In this document: in pieces, positions 44,388 to 54,868 of the stretch
How positions within the stretch are numbered: the first letter of the stretch is position 1
Layout: each line of letters begins with the position of its first letter
Assembly: GCF_047468865.1 (NCBI RefSeq)
Contig: NZ_JBLGTV010000009.1
Coordinates: 59,112-123,111, forward strand
Direction of reading: 5' to 3'
Length of the DNA: 64,000 nucleotides
Source of the DNA: Castellaniella hirudinis_A
Lineage (GTDB): Bacteria; Pseudomonadota; Gammaproteobacteria; Burkholderiales; Burkholderiaceae_B
The notes under the pieces: model-generated
Told to the model about the DNA's origin: nothing
What the model saw: only the letters and a program-made list of their open reading frames with translations
Databases searched by the model: none
Program-made: the position numbers and the translations under genes

Positions 44388-44453
44388 TCGGGCACGCCCG
44401 CTTTTTTCGGACATGCCCGCCGTTTTTCCCCCACCCACCACACGGAGCCTGCC

Positions 44454-45038
44454 ATGATCGGCCGCATCACCGGGACCCTGATCGAACTGAGCCCCCCCAC
44501 CGTCTGCGTGCAGGCCGGCGGGCTGGGGTACGAGCTCGACGTCCCCATGAGCACCCTGTACAAGCTGCCCGCCATCGGCCAGACCGTCACCCTGCACACC
44601 CACCTGGCGATCCGCGAAGACGCCCATGTTCTATACGGATTTTCCTCGCCCGCCGAGCGCCTGGCGTTCCGGGCGCTGATCAAGGTCACCGGCATCGGCG
44701 CGCGCACGGCCCTGGCGGTGTTGTCGGGCCTCAGCGTCGAAGACCTGGCCGACGCCATCGACCGGCAGGAATCCGGCCGCCTGATCAAGGTGCCCGGCAT
44801 CGGCAAGAAAACGGCCGAGCGCCTGCTGCTGGAACTGCGCGACAAGCTGCCCGCCCTGGCGGGCGGCCCGCGCGCGGACGGCAGCCCCGCCCCCGCCGGC
44901 TCGGGCGACGTCCTGAACGCCCTGCAGGCCCTGGGCTATTCCACCGCCGAGGCCCGCCGCGCCATGGCCGCCCTGCCGGACGGCCTGACCGTATCGGACA
45001 GCATCCGCCAGGCCCTGAAGGCCTTGTCGAAGGCTTGA
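44454..45038 (+). CDS. ruvA: Holliday junction branch migration protein RuvA
   Basis: Binds Holliday junctions and recruits the RuvB motor. The 194-aa protein has an OB-fold start (MIGRITGTLIE), helix-hairpin-helix motifs (FRALIKVTGIGARTALAVLSG and LIKVPGIGKKTAERLLLEL, each cited as family motifs near residues 72 and 107) and a C-terminal RuvB-binding domain (about 145-194). recQ follows by 13 nt, in the place where ruvB is expected. Confidence 0.95.
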   Translation: MIGRITGTLIELSPPTVCVQAGGLGYELDVPMSTLYKLPAIGQTVTLHTHLAIREDAHVLYGFSSPAERLAFRALIKVTGIGARTALAVLSGLSVEDLADAIDRQESGRLIKVPGIGKKTAERLLLELRDKLPALAGGPRADGSPAPAGSGDVLNALQALGYSTAEARRAMAALPDGLTVSDSIRQALKALSKA

Positions 45039-45051
45039 GGCGGGCGGCGCG

Positions 45052-46986
45052 ATGCACGACCAGACGATTCCCCTGTGGGACGAAACCGGCGAACCCCTGC
45101 CGGACACGGCCGCCCCGGCGCGGACAGCCCCGGCGCATCCCGCCGCGGCACCGCTGTCCGGCCGCCACGCCACGGCCCTGGACGCCCTGCGCGACGTCTT
45201 CGGCTACGATGCCTTCCGGGGCGAACAGCAAGCCATCATCGAGCACATCGTGTCCGGCGGCAATGCGCTGGTGCTGATGCCTACGGGCGGGGGCAAATCC
45301 CTGTGCTACCAGATCCCGGCCCTGGTGCGCGCCGGCACGGGCGTGGTGGTGTCGCCGCTGATCGCCCTGATGCAGGATCAGGTCGACGCCCTGCAAGAAC
45401 TGGGGGTGCGGGCCGCCTTCCTGAATTCCAGCCAGACCCTGTCCCAGGCGCGCGAGGTAGAGCGCGCCTTCCTGCAAGGCGCGCTGGACTTGCTCTACGT
45501 GGCGCCCGAGCGCCTGCTGACGCCACGCTGCCAGGATCTGCTGGATCAAGGCCGGATCGCCCTGTTCGCCATCGACGAAGCCCATTGCGTTTCGCAATGG
45601 GGGCATGATTTCCGCCCGGAATACCAGGGCCTGGGGCTGCTGGCCGAGCGCTGGCCCGACGTCCCCCGCGTGGCCCTGACGGCCACCGCCACAGACGCCA
45701 CGCGGCGCGACATCGTCCAATGCCTGGCGCTGGACGACGCCCGGCAGTTCGTGGCCAGCTTCGACCGGCCCAACCTGTGCTACCGCATCGTCGAAAAACA
45801 GGAAGTCCGCCGCCAGCTGCTGAACTTCATCCAGGCCGAACACAGCGGCGAATGCGGCATCGTGTACGCCCTGTCGCGCACCCGGGTCGAGCAGACGGCC
45901 GAATTCCTGGCGCGCCACGGGATCACGGCCCTGCCCTACCACGCGGGCCTGGACAGCCACACACGGGCCGAGAACCAGGCCCGCTTCCTGCGCGAGGACG
46001 GCATCGTGATGGTGGCCACCATCGCCTTCGGCATGGGGGTCAACAAGCCCGACGTGCGCTTTGTGGCGCACATCGACCTGCCCAAGTCCATCGAGGGCTA
46101 TTACCAGGAAACCGGGCGCGCCGGGCGCGACGGGCTGCCCGCCGACGCCTGGCTGGCCTACGGCCTGCAGGACGTGGTGCAGCAGCGCCGCATGATCGAC
46201 GCCTCGGAAGGGGATTCCCTGCACCAGCGCCGCCAGGTGCGCCAACTGGACGCCATGCTGGCCCTGTGCGAAACCGTCACTTGCCGGCGCCAGGATCTGC
46301 TGGCGTATTTCGGCCAGGCCATCGCCCCGTGCGGCAACTGCGATACCTGCCTGGAGCCCCCGGCCGCCTGGGACGGCACGGTGGCCGTGCAAAAACTGCT
46401 GTCCGCCGTGTACCGCCTGTGGCGCGAACGCGGCCAGCGCTTCGGCGGCGGGCACGTCATCGACATTCTGCGCGGCCAGTCGACCGACCGGATGAAGCAG
46501 CACGGTCACGAGACCTTGAGCGTGTTCGGGGTGGGGGAAAACCTGTCGGTCGAGGCTTGGCGCAGCGTCCTGCGCCAAGCCTTGGCGCTGGGGCTGCTGA
46601 CGGTGGATCTGGAAGGCTACGGCACGCTGGCGCTGACGGAAGCCAGCCGGGCGGTGCTGAAAGGGGAACGCACGCTGATGCTGCGCCCCCTGGCGGTGAA
46701 AAAAGCCAAGGCCAGCCGCCAACGCACCACCACGGCGGCCCAACTGGATGCCCTGCCGCCGGATGCGCTGGCGCGCTTCGAGCACCTGCGGGCCTGGCGG
46801 GGACGGGTGGCGCGCGAACACAGCGTGCCGGCCTATGTGATTTTCCACGACGCCACCCTGCGCGAGATCGCCCTGCGCAACCCGGATTCTGTCCAGGCGC
46901 TGGCGGGGATCAGCGGCGTGGGGGCGCGCAAGCTGGAAACCTACGGGGCGGATGTGGTCGACTGCGTGCAGCAGATCCGCGACTAA
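45052..46986 (+). CDS. recQ: ATP-dependent DNA helicase RecQ
   Basis: 3'-5' DNA helicase for recombination and replication repair. The 644-aa protein has motif I MPTGGGKSLCYQ, DEAH in IDEAHCVSQWGHDFRPEY, TATAT, the QETGRAGRDGLP motif, an RQC zinc site (Cys residues in CETVTCRR...CGNCDTC), a winged helix and a C-terminal HRDC domain (about 565-644). An N-terminal extension of about 45 residues precedes the helicase core. It is coupled to ruvA, a natural functional grouping. Confidence 0.95.
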   Translation: MHDQTIPLWDETGEPLPDTAAPARTAPAHPAAAPLSGRHATALDALRDVFGYDAFRGEQQAIIEHIVSGGNALVLMPTGGGKSLCYQIPALVRAGTGVVVSPLIALMQDQVDALQELGVRAAFLNSSQTLSQAREVERAFLQGALDLLYVAPERLLTPRCQDLLDQGRIALFAIDEAHCVSQWGHDFRPEYQGLGLLAERWPDVPRVALTATATDATRRDIVQCLALDDARQFVASFDRPNLCYRIVEKQEVRRQLLNFIQAEHSGECGIVYALSRTRVEQTAEFLARHGITALPYHAGLDSHTRAENQARFLREDGIVMVATIAFGMGVNKPDVRFVAHIDLPKSIEGYYQETGRAGRDGLPADAWLAYGLQDVVQQRRMIDASEGDSLHQRRQVRQLDAMLALCETVTCRRQDLLAYFGQAIAPCGNCDTCLEPPAAWDGTVAVQKLLSAVYRLWRERGQRFGGGHVIDILRGQSTDRMKQHGHETLSVFGVGENLSVEAWRSVLRQALALGLLTVDLEGYGTLALTEASRAVLKGERTLMLRPLAVKKAKASRQRTTTAAQLDALPPDALARFEHLRAWRGRVAREHSVPAYVIFHDATLREIALRNPDSVQALAGISGVGARKLETYGADVVDCVQQIRD

Positions 46987-47319
46987 GCCGCCGAGAGGCC
47001 GGCTCGCGGCGGCGTCCTCTTGCGTAGATCGCCGGCCAGTCCGGCAAGCCGGGCGGGCAGCCGTCCGCCGCAAACCGCGTGCCGCGCCGGCGGCGCTGAC
47101 GTCGATTCTACGACGCTTTTGGTCGTTATCAGACAATATCGCCCCCGGCTTACTCCATAAACTGGTTCTTGCTGGCCTTCCGCCCACACGGAAATGGCCA
47201 CGACGACAAAATAGTCATCCAGAGACTGCCATGCCGGGGCTCGGGATGACCTCATCGCAGGCGCCCATCGACAAGAGGCCGACCGCCCGGGGCGCTTGAA
47301 AAACCCGCAGGAGACAACC
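46987..47319. other. intergenic region between recQ and the polyamine-type transporter operon
   Basis: This 333-nt stretch has a GC-rich imperfect stem-loop immediately after recQ (GCCGCCGAG pairing with CTCGCGGCGGC, near 46986-47013) without a T-tract, and several small GC-rich inverted repeats. No coding region or clear promoter is supported. Confidence 0.4.
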
Positions 47320-48456
47320 ATGCAAAAAGGTTTTGGCAAGAGCAGTAGTCTATCCCGTCGAGAATTCGTCAAGAAAATGGGGGGTGCCGCCAGCTTGGCG
47401 GCGGCGGCCAGCCTGCTGCCATTCGGGGCGGCCCGGGCGCAGGACAGGTTGACCATGCTGACCTGGAACGGCTTTGCCGAGCCCGAAGTGGTCGGCGACT
47501 TCGAGCGCCAGCACGGCGTGAAGATCCGCGCCAAATACTACACCGGCGGCGACGAGATGCTGGCGCTGATCTCCCAGTCCCCGCCCGGCACCTACGACAT
47601 CATCCTGGCCGACGGTGAATACGTCCAGCAATTGCGCACCGCCGGCTACATCGAGACACTGAACCCCGCGGATTACCCCTTCAACGACTTTTTCCCCGAA
47701 TTCCGACGTTTCCCGATCCTCTGGAACGGCGACGACATGGACGGGCTGCTGATGCGCTTCGGCTTTCTCGGCGTGTCCTTCAACACCAAGTTCATCACCG
47801 ACGAACAAGCCAGTTCCTACGAGATGTTCTGGGACAAGAAACTGAAGGGCAAAGTGGCGCACTTCGACTGGCACCTGCCCAACCTCGGGCAGATCAGCCT
47901 GCTCAACGGCAACCCCAGCCCCTTCGATCTGGACGCCGCCGCCTGGCAGAAGGTGCAAGAAAGAACCACCAGCCTGCGGCCGCAAATCGCGGGCTTTTTC
48001 GGCTACGGCGGCACGCTGTCCTCCCTGAAGACCGAGCAAGTCCATGCCATGCTGGGCATCGGCGACTGGATCACCGGCCTGCTGGCCCGCAGCGGCGGGC
48101 CGTTCAAGACCGTCGTCCCCAAAGAAGGCGGCCTGCAATGGAACGAATGCCTGTGCATCGGCAAGAACACCCAGAATGCCGAGTTGGCCACTAAATTCCT
48201 CCAGTACATGGTGTCGCCCGAGGGGCAGGTTCGGGCCGCCACCATGCGGGCCTACCCGGCCCTGATCCCCAACGAGGAAGGCTGGAAACTGCTGGCCAAG
48301 GTCAACCACGGCGCGGCGCAATACCAGAACATGCTGCTGGACGAGTACAACGTGATGAACGTCATCCGGGAGGGCCGCATCCACAACCGCCAGCTGCCGA
48401 TCCAGCAATCGCTGCAGGATTGGAACAACTTCTGGCAGCAATACAAGAACGCCTGA
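47320..48456 (+). CDS. polyamine-type ABC transporter substrate-binding protein (PotD/PotF family)
   Basis: Periplasmic binding protein for a spermidine/putrescine-type ligand. The 378-aa product has a twin-arginine (Tat) signal, LSRREFVKKMGGAASLAAAASLL, cited at residues about 10-32, and a class-D binding-protein fold with LTMLTWNGFAEPEVV and YDIILADGEYVQQL. I start at MQKGFGKSS with CAGGAGA upstream; an in-frame TTG at 47296 is less likely. The first gene of a four-gene operon with both permeases and the ATPase. Confidence 0.88.
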   Translation: MQKGFGKSSSLSRREFVKKMGGAASLAAAASLLPFGAARAQDRLTMLTWNGFAEPEVVGDFERQHGVKIRAKYYTGGDEMLALISQSPPGTYDIILADGEYVQQLRTAGYIETLNPADYPFNDFFPEFRRFPILWNGDDMDGLLMRFGFLGVSFNTKFITDEQASSYEMFWDKKLKGKVAHFDWHLPNLGQISLLNGNPSPFDLDAAAWQKVQERTTSLRPQIAGFFGYGGTLSSLKTEQVHAMLGIGDWITGLLARSGGPFKTVVPKEGGLQWNECLCIGKNTQNAELATKFLQYMVSPEGQVRAATMRAYPALIPNEEGWKLLAKVNHGAAQYQNMLLDEYNVMNVIREGRIHNRQLPIQQSLQDWNNFWQQYKNA

Positions 48457-48594
48457 TCGGCACATCCCCAGGGGTGAACCGGCGCCACGGACGGGGGCCG
48501 ATACACCCGCCATTCCCCGCCCAGGACGGCGGTTGGCCCGATCCGCGCCACGACGCGCGAGCCGGGCCGGCCGCCGCCGCTACCGGAGACTTCC

Positions 48595-49524
48595 ATGATC
48601 AGCGAGATGCGTGTGTCCAAACAAACTCTCATCCCCCAGGAAAGCGGCCGGGCCGGCGCTTTCCCGCAGCCCCAGCGCACGTCCGCCCTGGGCGGGCGCG
48701 TCTATACCGCCCTCCTCAGCCTGCCGCCTTTCATATGGCAACTGCTGTTTCTCGTCCTGCCCGTCGCCTTCCTGTTCATCATCACCTTCTGGTCGGTCGA
48801 ATTCTTCCGCTTGAAGCCGGATTTCACCCTGGCCAACTGGGCCTTCATCTACAGCCGGGCGTATTTCCAGGATGCCTACCTGCTGACGTTCGGGCTGGCC
48901 GCGCTGGCCACGGCCGTGATCAGCTGCCTGGCCTTTCCCTGCGCCTACGCCATCGCCTTCAAGCTGCGGCCGGCCGCGCGGCAGCTGGCCTTTCTGCTGC
49001 TGATCCTGCCGTTCTTCACCAGCTACCTGGTGCGCATCTACGCCTGGCAGGTGGTGCTGGCCGATTCCGGCGTGATCAACGCGGTGCTGGGCCTGTTCGG
49101 GCTGCCGGCCGTGACGATCCTGAACACCCTGGGCGGCACGCTGGTGGGCTACGCCACACTGTGTCTGCCCCTGGTCACCCTGCTGCAGCTGCTCAGTCTC
49201 ATCTATGTCGACCGCAACCTGATCGAAGCGGCCCACAACCTGGGCTGCGGCCGGCTTGAAACCATCTGGCGCGTGGTCATCCCCTCGGCCCGGATCGGCA
49301 TCGTGATCGCCGCCTTGTTCTGCTTCATCCTGACCTTCGGCGACTTCGTCAGCCCCCTGTATCTGGGCGGCGGACTGCAGACCATGTTGAGCACCGTCAT
49401 CATCGACACCGTCAAGTCCGGGCAGCAATGGCCGCAAGCCGCCGTGGTGGCCGTGACGATGATCCTGACCCTGCTGGCGGTGGCCCTCGCGGGCATCTGG
49501 CTGGCCTACCGGAGAACGACATGA
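48595..49524 (+). CDS. polyamine-type ABC transporter permease (PotB/PotH-like)
   Basis: Inner-membrane permease of 309 aa with six helices and the EAA loop (EAAHNLGCGRLETIWRVVIP, residues about 218-237) that docks to the ATPase. A hydrophilic N-terminus of about 35 residues precedes the first helix. It lies 138 nt after the binding-protein gene and overlaps the next permease by 4 nt (ATGA). Confidence 0.92.
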   Translation: MISEMRVSKQTLIPQESGRAGAFPQPQRTSALGGRVYTALLSLPPFIWQLLFLVLPVAFLFIITFWSVEFFRLKPDFTLANWAFIYSRAYFQDAYLLTFGLAALATAVISCLAFPCAYAIAFKLRPAARQLAFLLLILPFFTSYLVRIYAWQVVLADSGVINAVLGLFGLPAVTILNTLGGTLVGYATLCLPLVTLLQLLSLIYVDRNLIEAAHNLGCGRLETIWRVVIPSARIGIVIAALFCFILTFGDFVSPLYLGGGLQTMLSTVIIDTVKSGQQWPQAAVVAVTMILTLLAVALAGIWLAYRRTT

Positions 49525-50351
49525 ACCAAAACCGCTGGATCGACAATACCCTGCGCGGCTACGTGGGCCTGGTCTTCCTGTTCATCTTCACGCCCATCGT
49601 CGCCAGCTTCGTCTTTTCCTTCAACGCCGACCGCTTCCCCACGCTGCCGCTGGGCGAATTCAGCCTCGACTGGTATCGCGCCATCTTCGACGACCCGGAA
49701 GTCTGGGAAGCCTTCCGCAACAGCCTGCTGGTGGGGACGACGGCGGCCTGCGCCTCGACCCTGCTGGGCTTCTGCGCCGCCTATACGGATTACCGCTACC
49801 GCTTCTTCGGCAAGTCCGTCTACCTGGTTCTGGCCCTGCTGCCGCCGACGATTCCGGTCATCATCATGGGCTTGGCGATGCTGGCCTTCCTCTCGCGGGT
49901 CAGCCTGTCGGGCGATACCGGCGCCGTCATGATCAGCCACATCGTGATGTGCACGCCCTTTGCGATGGCGGTCATCCGCATGCGCCTGGCCCTGATGCCG
50001 GAAGACCTGGAAGCGGCGGCCTGGAACCTGGGGGCCGGCCAGTGGCGCGCCCTGTGGCACATCATCCTGCCCTTCACCGCCCCCAGCATCGGCGCCGCCC
50101 TGTTCGTGACGATGGCGGTCTCCTTCGACGAATACGCCGTGGCCTGGTTTGTCTCCGGCCTGGATCCGACCGTCCCCGTCAGCATCCTCACGACGCTGCA
50201 GGGCCGGGTCAGCCCGACCATCAACGCCATCGGCTCCATCGTCTTCACCATCACCATGACCCTCGTTATCCTGGCGCAAGTGCTGCTGCTCAAGCGAGGG
50301 AAACCCAGCCCACAACAAAACCCGGCCTCGGCCGACGGGAGCAAGCAATGA
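49521..50351 (+). CDS. polyamine-type ABC transporter permease (PotC/PotI-like)
   Basis: Second permease, 276 aa, six helices, with the EAA loop EAAAWNLGAGQWRALWHIILP (a 21-residue segment around residues 163-183; key residues EAA and G). The start MNQNRWIDNT follows GGAGAA. It overlaps both neighbours by 4 nt. The pair of permeases is typical of Pot systems. Confidence 0.92.
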   Translation: MNQNRWIDNTLRGYVGLVFLFIFTPIVASFVFSFNADRFPTLPLGEFSLDWYRAIFDDPEVWEAFRNSLLVGTTAACASTLLGFCAAYTDYRYRFFGKSVYLVLALLPPTIPVIIMGLAMLAFLSRVSLSGDTGAVMISHIVMCTPFAMAVIRMRLALMPEDLEAAAWNLGAGQWRALWHIILPFTAPSIGAALFVTMAVSFDEYAVAWFVSGLDPTVPVSILTTLQGRVSPTINAIGSIVFTITMTLVILAQVLLLKRGKPSPQQNPASADGSKQ

Positions 50352-51442
50352 GCAGACCTCTGGTTGAACTGGACGGCGTGTCCAAACGCTTCGACGATTT
50401 CGTCGCCGTGCAATCCATGGATCTCAACATCATGGAAGGCGAATTCCTGGCGATCATGGGTTCCAGCGGGTGCGGCAAGACCACGACCCTGCGGATGCTG
50501 GCGGGGCTGGATCAGCCGACCGGCGGGGAAATCCGCCTGAACGGCGAGCCCATCAACGCCTTGCGCACCTGGGAGCGGGACACGCCGCTGGTCTGGCAGA
50601 ACCTCGCCCTCTTTCCCTTCCTGAACGTGGTGGAAAACGTGGAATTCGGCCTGCGCATGCGCGGCGTCGGCAAGGCCGAACGCCGCCGCCGGGCGCTGAA
50701 CTGGCTGGGCAAGCTCGAACTCGGCGAATTCGCGCACCGCAACATCGCCCAATTGTCCGGCGGCCAGCGCCAGCGGGTCGCGCTGGCCCGGTCCCTCGTG
50801 ACCGAACCGCCGATCCTCCTGCTGGACGAGCCCCTCAGCGCCCTGGACGCCAACTTGAAAGTCCACATGCAAAGCGTGCTGACCGCCCTGCAGAAGGAAA
50901 TCGGCATCACCTTCGTCTATGTCACCCACAGCCATTCAGAAGCCTTCGCCATGGCGGATCGCGTGGTGATCATGAGCAAAGGGAAAGTCGAGCAGGTCGG
51001 CAGCCCGCAGGAAATCTACACCACCCCCTGCAACCGCTTCGTGGCCGAGTTCATCGGCGGGAAAAACATCATCGAGGGCCACGTGGCCGAGATCTCGGGC
51101 ACCCAGGTTCGGGTCGATTCCCCGCACGGACGCTTCACCGCCCAGGCCGCCCCCGGCCGGACTCTGTCCGGCAACGAGGCCGTGGCGGTGTGCGTCGGCG
51201 CCGAACACCTGCGCTTCGCCCGGGCGGGCGACGCGCACCCCGGCGACAACCAACTGCGCTGCCGCGTCGTGGGCGAGGAGTTCGTGGGGGCATTCATCAC
51301 CCTGTACCTGAGAACGGAAACCGGCCTGGACGTGCAAGCGCAAATCCCCCACAGCGAACGCGCCGGCCTGCCGCTGGAAGACGGGGTCTGGCTGCACGTC
51401 GGCTGGCCCGCCGAGGCCAGCCGGATTCTTCGGCAGACCTGA
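50348..51442 (+). CDS. polyamine-type ABC transporter ATP-binding protein (PotA/PotG-like)
   Basis: Cytoplasmic ATPase of 364 aa. It has Walker A GSSGCGKTT, Q-loop region VWQNLALFPFLNV, signature LSGGQRQRVALARSL, Walker B ILLLDEPLSALD and the H-loop VTHSHSEA; the usual LSGGQ-EA switch is normal. A C-terminal TOBE domain (about 285-360) is typical of this subfamily. A strong terminator follows. Confidence 0.94.
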   Translation: MSRPLVELDGVSKRFDDFVAVQSMDLNIMEGEFLAIMGSSGCGKTTTLRMLAGLDQPTGGEIRLNGEPINALRTWERDTPLVWQNLALFPFLNVVENVEFGLRMRGVGKAERRRRALNWLGKLELGEFAHRNIAQLSGGQRQRVALARSLVTEPPILLLDEPLSALDANLKVHMQSVLTALQKEIGITFVYVTHSHSEAFAMADRVVIMSKGKVEQVGSPQEIYTTPCNRFVAEFIGGKNIIEGHVAEISGTQVRVDSPHGRFTAQAAPGRTLSGNEAVAVCVGAEHLRFARAGDAHPGDNQLRCRVVGEEFVGAFITLYLRTETGLDVQAQIPHSERAGLPLEDGVWLHVGWPAEASRILRQT

Positions 51443-51452
51443 GCCCGGACAC

Positions 51453-51484
51453 CCCCCGCGCCGCAAAACGCGCGGGGGATTTTT

Positions 51485-51486
<2 letters not shown>
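51453..51486 (+). terminator. rho-independent terminator of the ABC transporter operon
   Basis: CCCCCGCGC (51453-51461) pairs with GCGCGGGGG (51470-51478) around an 8-nt loop and is followed by A and six T residues. It is 10 nt after the ATPase stop and just before the convergent ruvB stop. No T-tract exists on the minus strand. Confidence 0.88.
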
Positions 51487-52549
<1,063 letters not shown>

Positions 52550-52648
52550 GAGCGCGCAATGACTGTTGATAGACACAGTATATCGCACCGTCGGGCCAGC
52601 GGGTTCGGACTACACTCAAGCCATCGGCCGTTTTCACAGGATCTTTTC

Positions 52649-52882
52649 ATGCGCATCTTCACCGACGCCCAAGGGCGACAATGGGACGCCGCTCTGCTGG
52701 ATGCCTCTTATGGCAACATCCTGCTGATTTTCAGCGCCCGCCAAGGGCAGGACATCCGCCAACAGTTGCTGGGAGCGGACAACCTGGCCCAAGCCGAAAA
52801 CCAGCTGGCCGCCTGCACCGACGACGACCTGCGCGCCCGGCTGGATCAGGCCCAGCCCTGGGATCCGACCCGGCTGTTTTAG
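52649..52882 (+). CDS. small hypothetical protein
   Basis: A 77-aa protein that I do not recognise. It is acidic, begins MRIFTDAQGRQWDAALL, and ends with AQPWDPTRLF; there is no signal peptide or membrane segment. AGGAT precedes the start. Codon use resembles its housekeeping neighbours, so it looks like a real conserved gene. It is divergent from ruvB, with a 99-nt gap. Confidence 0.7.
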   Translation: MRIFTDAQGRQWDAALLDASYGNILLIFSARQGQDIRQQLLGADNLAQAENQLAACTDDDLRARLDQAQPWDPTRLF

Positions 52883-53042
52883 ACATCATGTACTGACATC
52901 ATGGCCGCTCGTCAGGCGGAAGCGGCGCGTTTCCTGTACCGTGGCCGAAGACAGGTACTATCGACAACTTGCGGCATCGAACAGGCCGCAGCAAAGCAAG
53001 CGCGTCGGGCACGCAGATCGGCATGGAATTTTAAGGAGCACC

Positions 53043-54236
53043 ATGGTGCAGATTGAATCGTTGAGACTCAAGAACTACAAAAGCTTCCGGGATGCGACCC
53101 TGCTGGATATTCCGAATCTTTGTGTGGTGGTGGGTGCGAACGGTACGGGGAAAAGCACCCTGTTCGGCGTCTTTGGTTTCCTGAAGGATTGCTTGCTGTT
53201 CAATATTCGCCGCGCCCTGCAGCAGCGCGGCGGCTTCAAGGAGGTCATCAGCCGGGGAGCGGATCCGGCCGAAGGCGTGGAGATCGAGATCAAGTTCCGG
53301 CTGGAAATCGCCGGTGTGGATCGCCTGGTCACATACCTGTTGCACCTGGGCGAGCACAAGGGACAGCCGATTGTCTTGCATGAGGTGCTGCGATATAAGC
53401 GCGGGCGTTATGGATCCCCCTTTCATTTCCTGGATTTTCGGCGGGGCGTGGGCTATGCCATTACCAACGAGGAAGACTTCAACCGGCCCGACGAAGAACT
53501 CGATCGCGAAGACCAGAAGGTCGGCGCCGATACGCTTGCCATCAGCGGGCTGGGTCAGTTCGAGCGGTTCAAGGCGGCCAACGCCTTCCGTCGCCTGATC
53601 GAAAACTGGCATGTCTCGGACTTTCACATCAGCGCCGCCCGGGGCAGCAAGGACGCCATCGGTGCCGCGGATCATTTGTCGGTCACGGGCGATAACCTGC
53701 AGTTGGTTGCTCGCAATATTTACGAAAACCATCCCGAGGTGTTCGAGCGCATCGTACAGCGCATGCATGATCGTGTCCCCGGGATCACGCAGGTAACGCC
53801 CAAGCCAACCGAAGACGGACGGCTATTGCTGCAATTCCGTGACGGGGCATTCGTGGATCCCTTCATCGACCGCTACGTGTCGGACGGTACGTTGAAGATG
53901 TTCGCGTATCTGGTACTGCTGCATGATCCGCAGCCACACCCTCTGCTGTGCGTGGAGGAGCCGGAAAATCAGCTTTATCCAGCTTTGCTATGGGAACTGG
54001 CAGAGGAGTTCCGGGATTATGCGCAGCGTGGCGGCCAAGTCATGGTATCCACGCATTCGCCCGATTTTCTGAATGCCTCGAACCTGGAGGAGGTGTTCTG
54101 GCTGGTCAAGCGGAACGGATATACCCGAATACTGCGGGCGCAGGACGATCCACAGATTCGTGCCTATATGGCGGCAGGCGATCAGATGGGCTATTTATGG
54201 AAACAGGGCCTGTTCGAGGGGGTGGATCCGGCATGA
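53043..54236 (+). CDS. AAA family ATPase (AAA_15/21-type), likely defence module
   Basis: SMC/OLD-like ATPase of 397 aa. It starts MVQIESLRLKNYKSF, with Walker A GANGTGKST at residues 31-39, a signature-like region (SDGTLKMFAYLVLL), Walker B-type LLCVEEPENQLYP and the switch STHSPDFLNAS. The stop overlaps the start of the DUF4276 gene (ATGA). The pair's GC content is visibly lower than that of neighbours, with more A/T third positions, which suggests horizontal acquisition. ATPase plus TOPRIM-like pairs (OLD, PARIS) act in phage defence; that role is inference here. The DNA just upstream (52882-52903) carries GACATCATG twice. Confidence 0.85.
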   Translation: MVQIESLRLKNYKSFRDATLLDIPNLCVVVGANGTGKSTLFGVFGFLKDCLLFNIRRALQQRGGFKEVISRGADPAEGVEIEIKFRLEIAGVDRLVTYLLHLGEHKGQPIVLHEVLRYKRGRYGSPFHFLDFRRGVGYAITNEEDFNRPDEELDREDQKVGADTLAISGLGQFERFKAANAFRRLIENWHVSDFHISAARGSKDAIGAADHLSVTGDNLQLVARNIYENHPEVFERIVQRMHDRVPGITQVTPKPTEDGRLLLQFRDGAFVDPFIDRYVSDGTLKMFAYLVLLHDPQPHPLLCVEEPENQLYPALLWELAEEFRDYAQRGGQVMVSTHSPDFLNASNLEEVFWLVKRNGYTRILRAQDDPQIRAYMAAGDQMGYLWKQGLFEGVDPA

Positions 54237-54793
54237 CAACCCTGGTTTTTCTGCTGGAAGAGCCTTCCGCGAAAGCCATGCTGGAGGGCGTGCTGCCTCG
54301 GATTCTGCCACCGGATATTGACGTGCGATATATGGTGTTTGAAGGCAAACAGGATCTGCATAAGCAGATTGTGAGGCGTTTGCAGCATTGGCAAATGCCT
54401 GAAAGCCGGTTCGTCGTCATGCAGGATCAGGATAGCGGGGATTGCCGGGCGCTGCGTGCGGCGCTGCAGCGACTGTGCACCGATGCGGGTCGTTCGGACG
54501 CCTTGATCCGAATTGCCTGTCATGAGCTGGAGAGCTTCTACCTGGGTGATTTGTCCGCAGTTGAACAGGGTCTTGGGCTGACGGGGCTGGCGCGCCAGCA
54601 AGGTAGACGAAAGTTTCGCGCACCAGATGCCCTGGGAAATCCCAGCGAGGAATTGAAAAACCTTACCAGTAATCGTTATCAGAAAGTAGGCGGGTCGCGT
54701 GCCATCGGGCCCTTTCTGCAGGTGGACGGCAGTAGCCGATCCCATAGCTTCAATACCTTGATTGCGGGTGTCCGTCGTCTGGCGGCTGTTTGA
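54233..54793 (+). CDS. DUF4276 family protein, TOPRIM-like
   Basis: A 186-aa partner of the preceding ATPase. The layout resembles a TOPRIM domain: acidic residues at the end of strand 1 (FLLEEPSAKAMLEG, Glu9/Glu10) and a DxD motif (VVMQDQDSGD, Asp65 and Asp67), followed by a conserved HELESFYLGD. TOPRIM domains in OLD and PARIS systems are nucleases, so this could be the effector with the ATPase as sensor. No enzymatic role is proven for DUF4276. GC is low, as in its partner. Confidence 0.8.
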   Translation: MTTLVFLLEEPSAKAMLEGVLPRILPPDIDVRYMVFEGKQDLHKQIVRRLQHWQMPESRFVVMQDQDSGDCRALRAALQRLCTDAGRSDALIRIACHELESFYLGDLSAVEQGLGLTGLARQQGRRKFRAPDALGNPSEELKNLTSNRYQKVGGSRAIGPFLQVDGSSRSHSFNTLIAGVRRLAAV

Positions 54794-54868
54794 TACCAGA
54801 ATGCCGCGCTCTGGCCCCTTGAATTCGGATGCCTGCGCCTGGCTGGCAAGGCGCACACGGCGCCGGCC

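Noticed and set aside
52882..52903. GACATCATG repeated with 13-bp spacing next to the low-GC module, as a possible integration duplication
   Set aside because: Only 9 bp, both copies on the same side of the module and no matching copy at the other end; not an attachment site.
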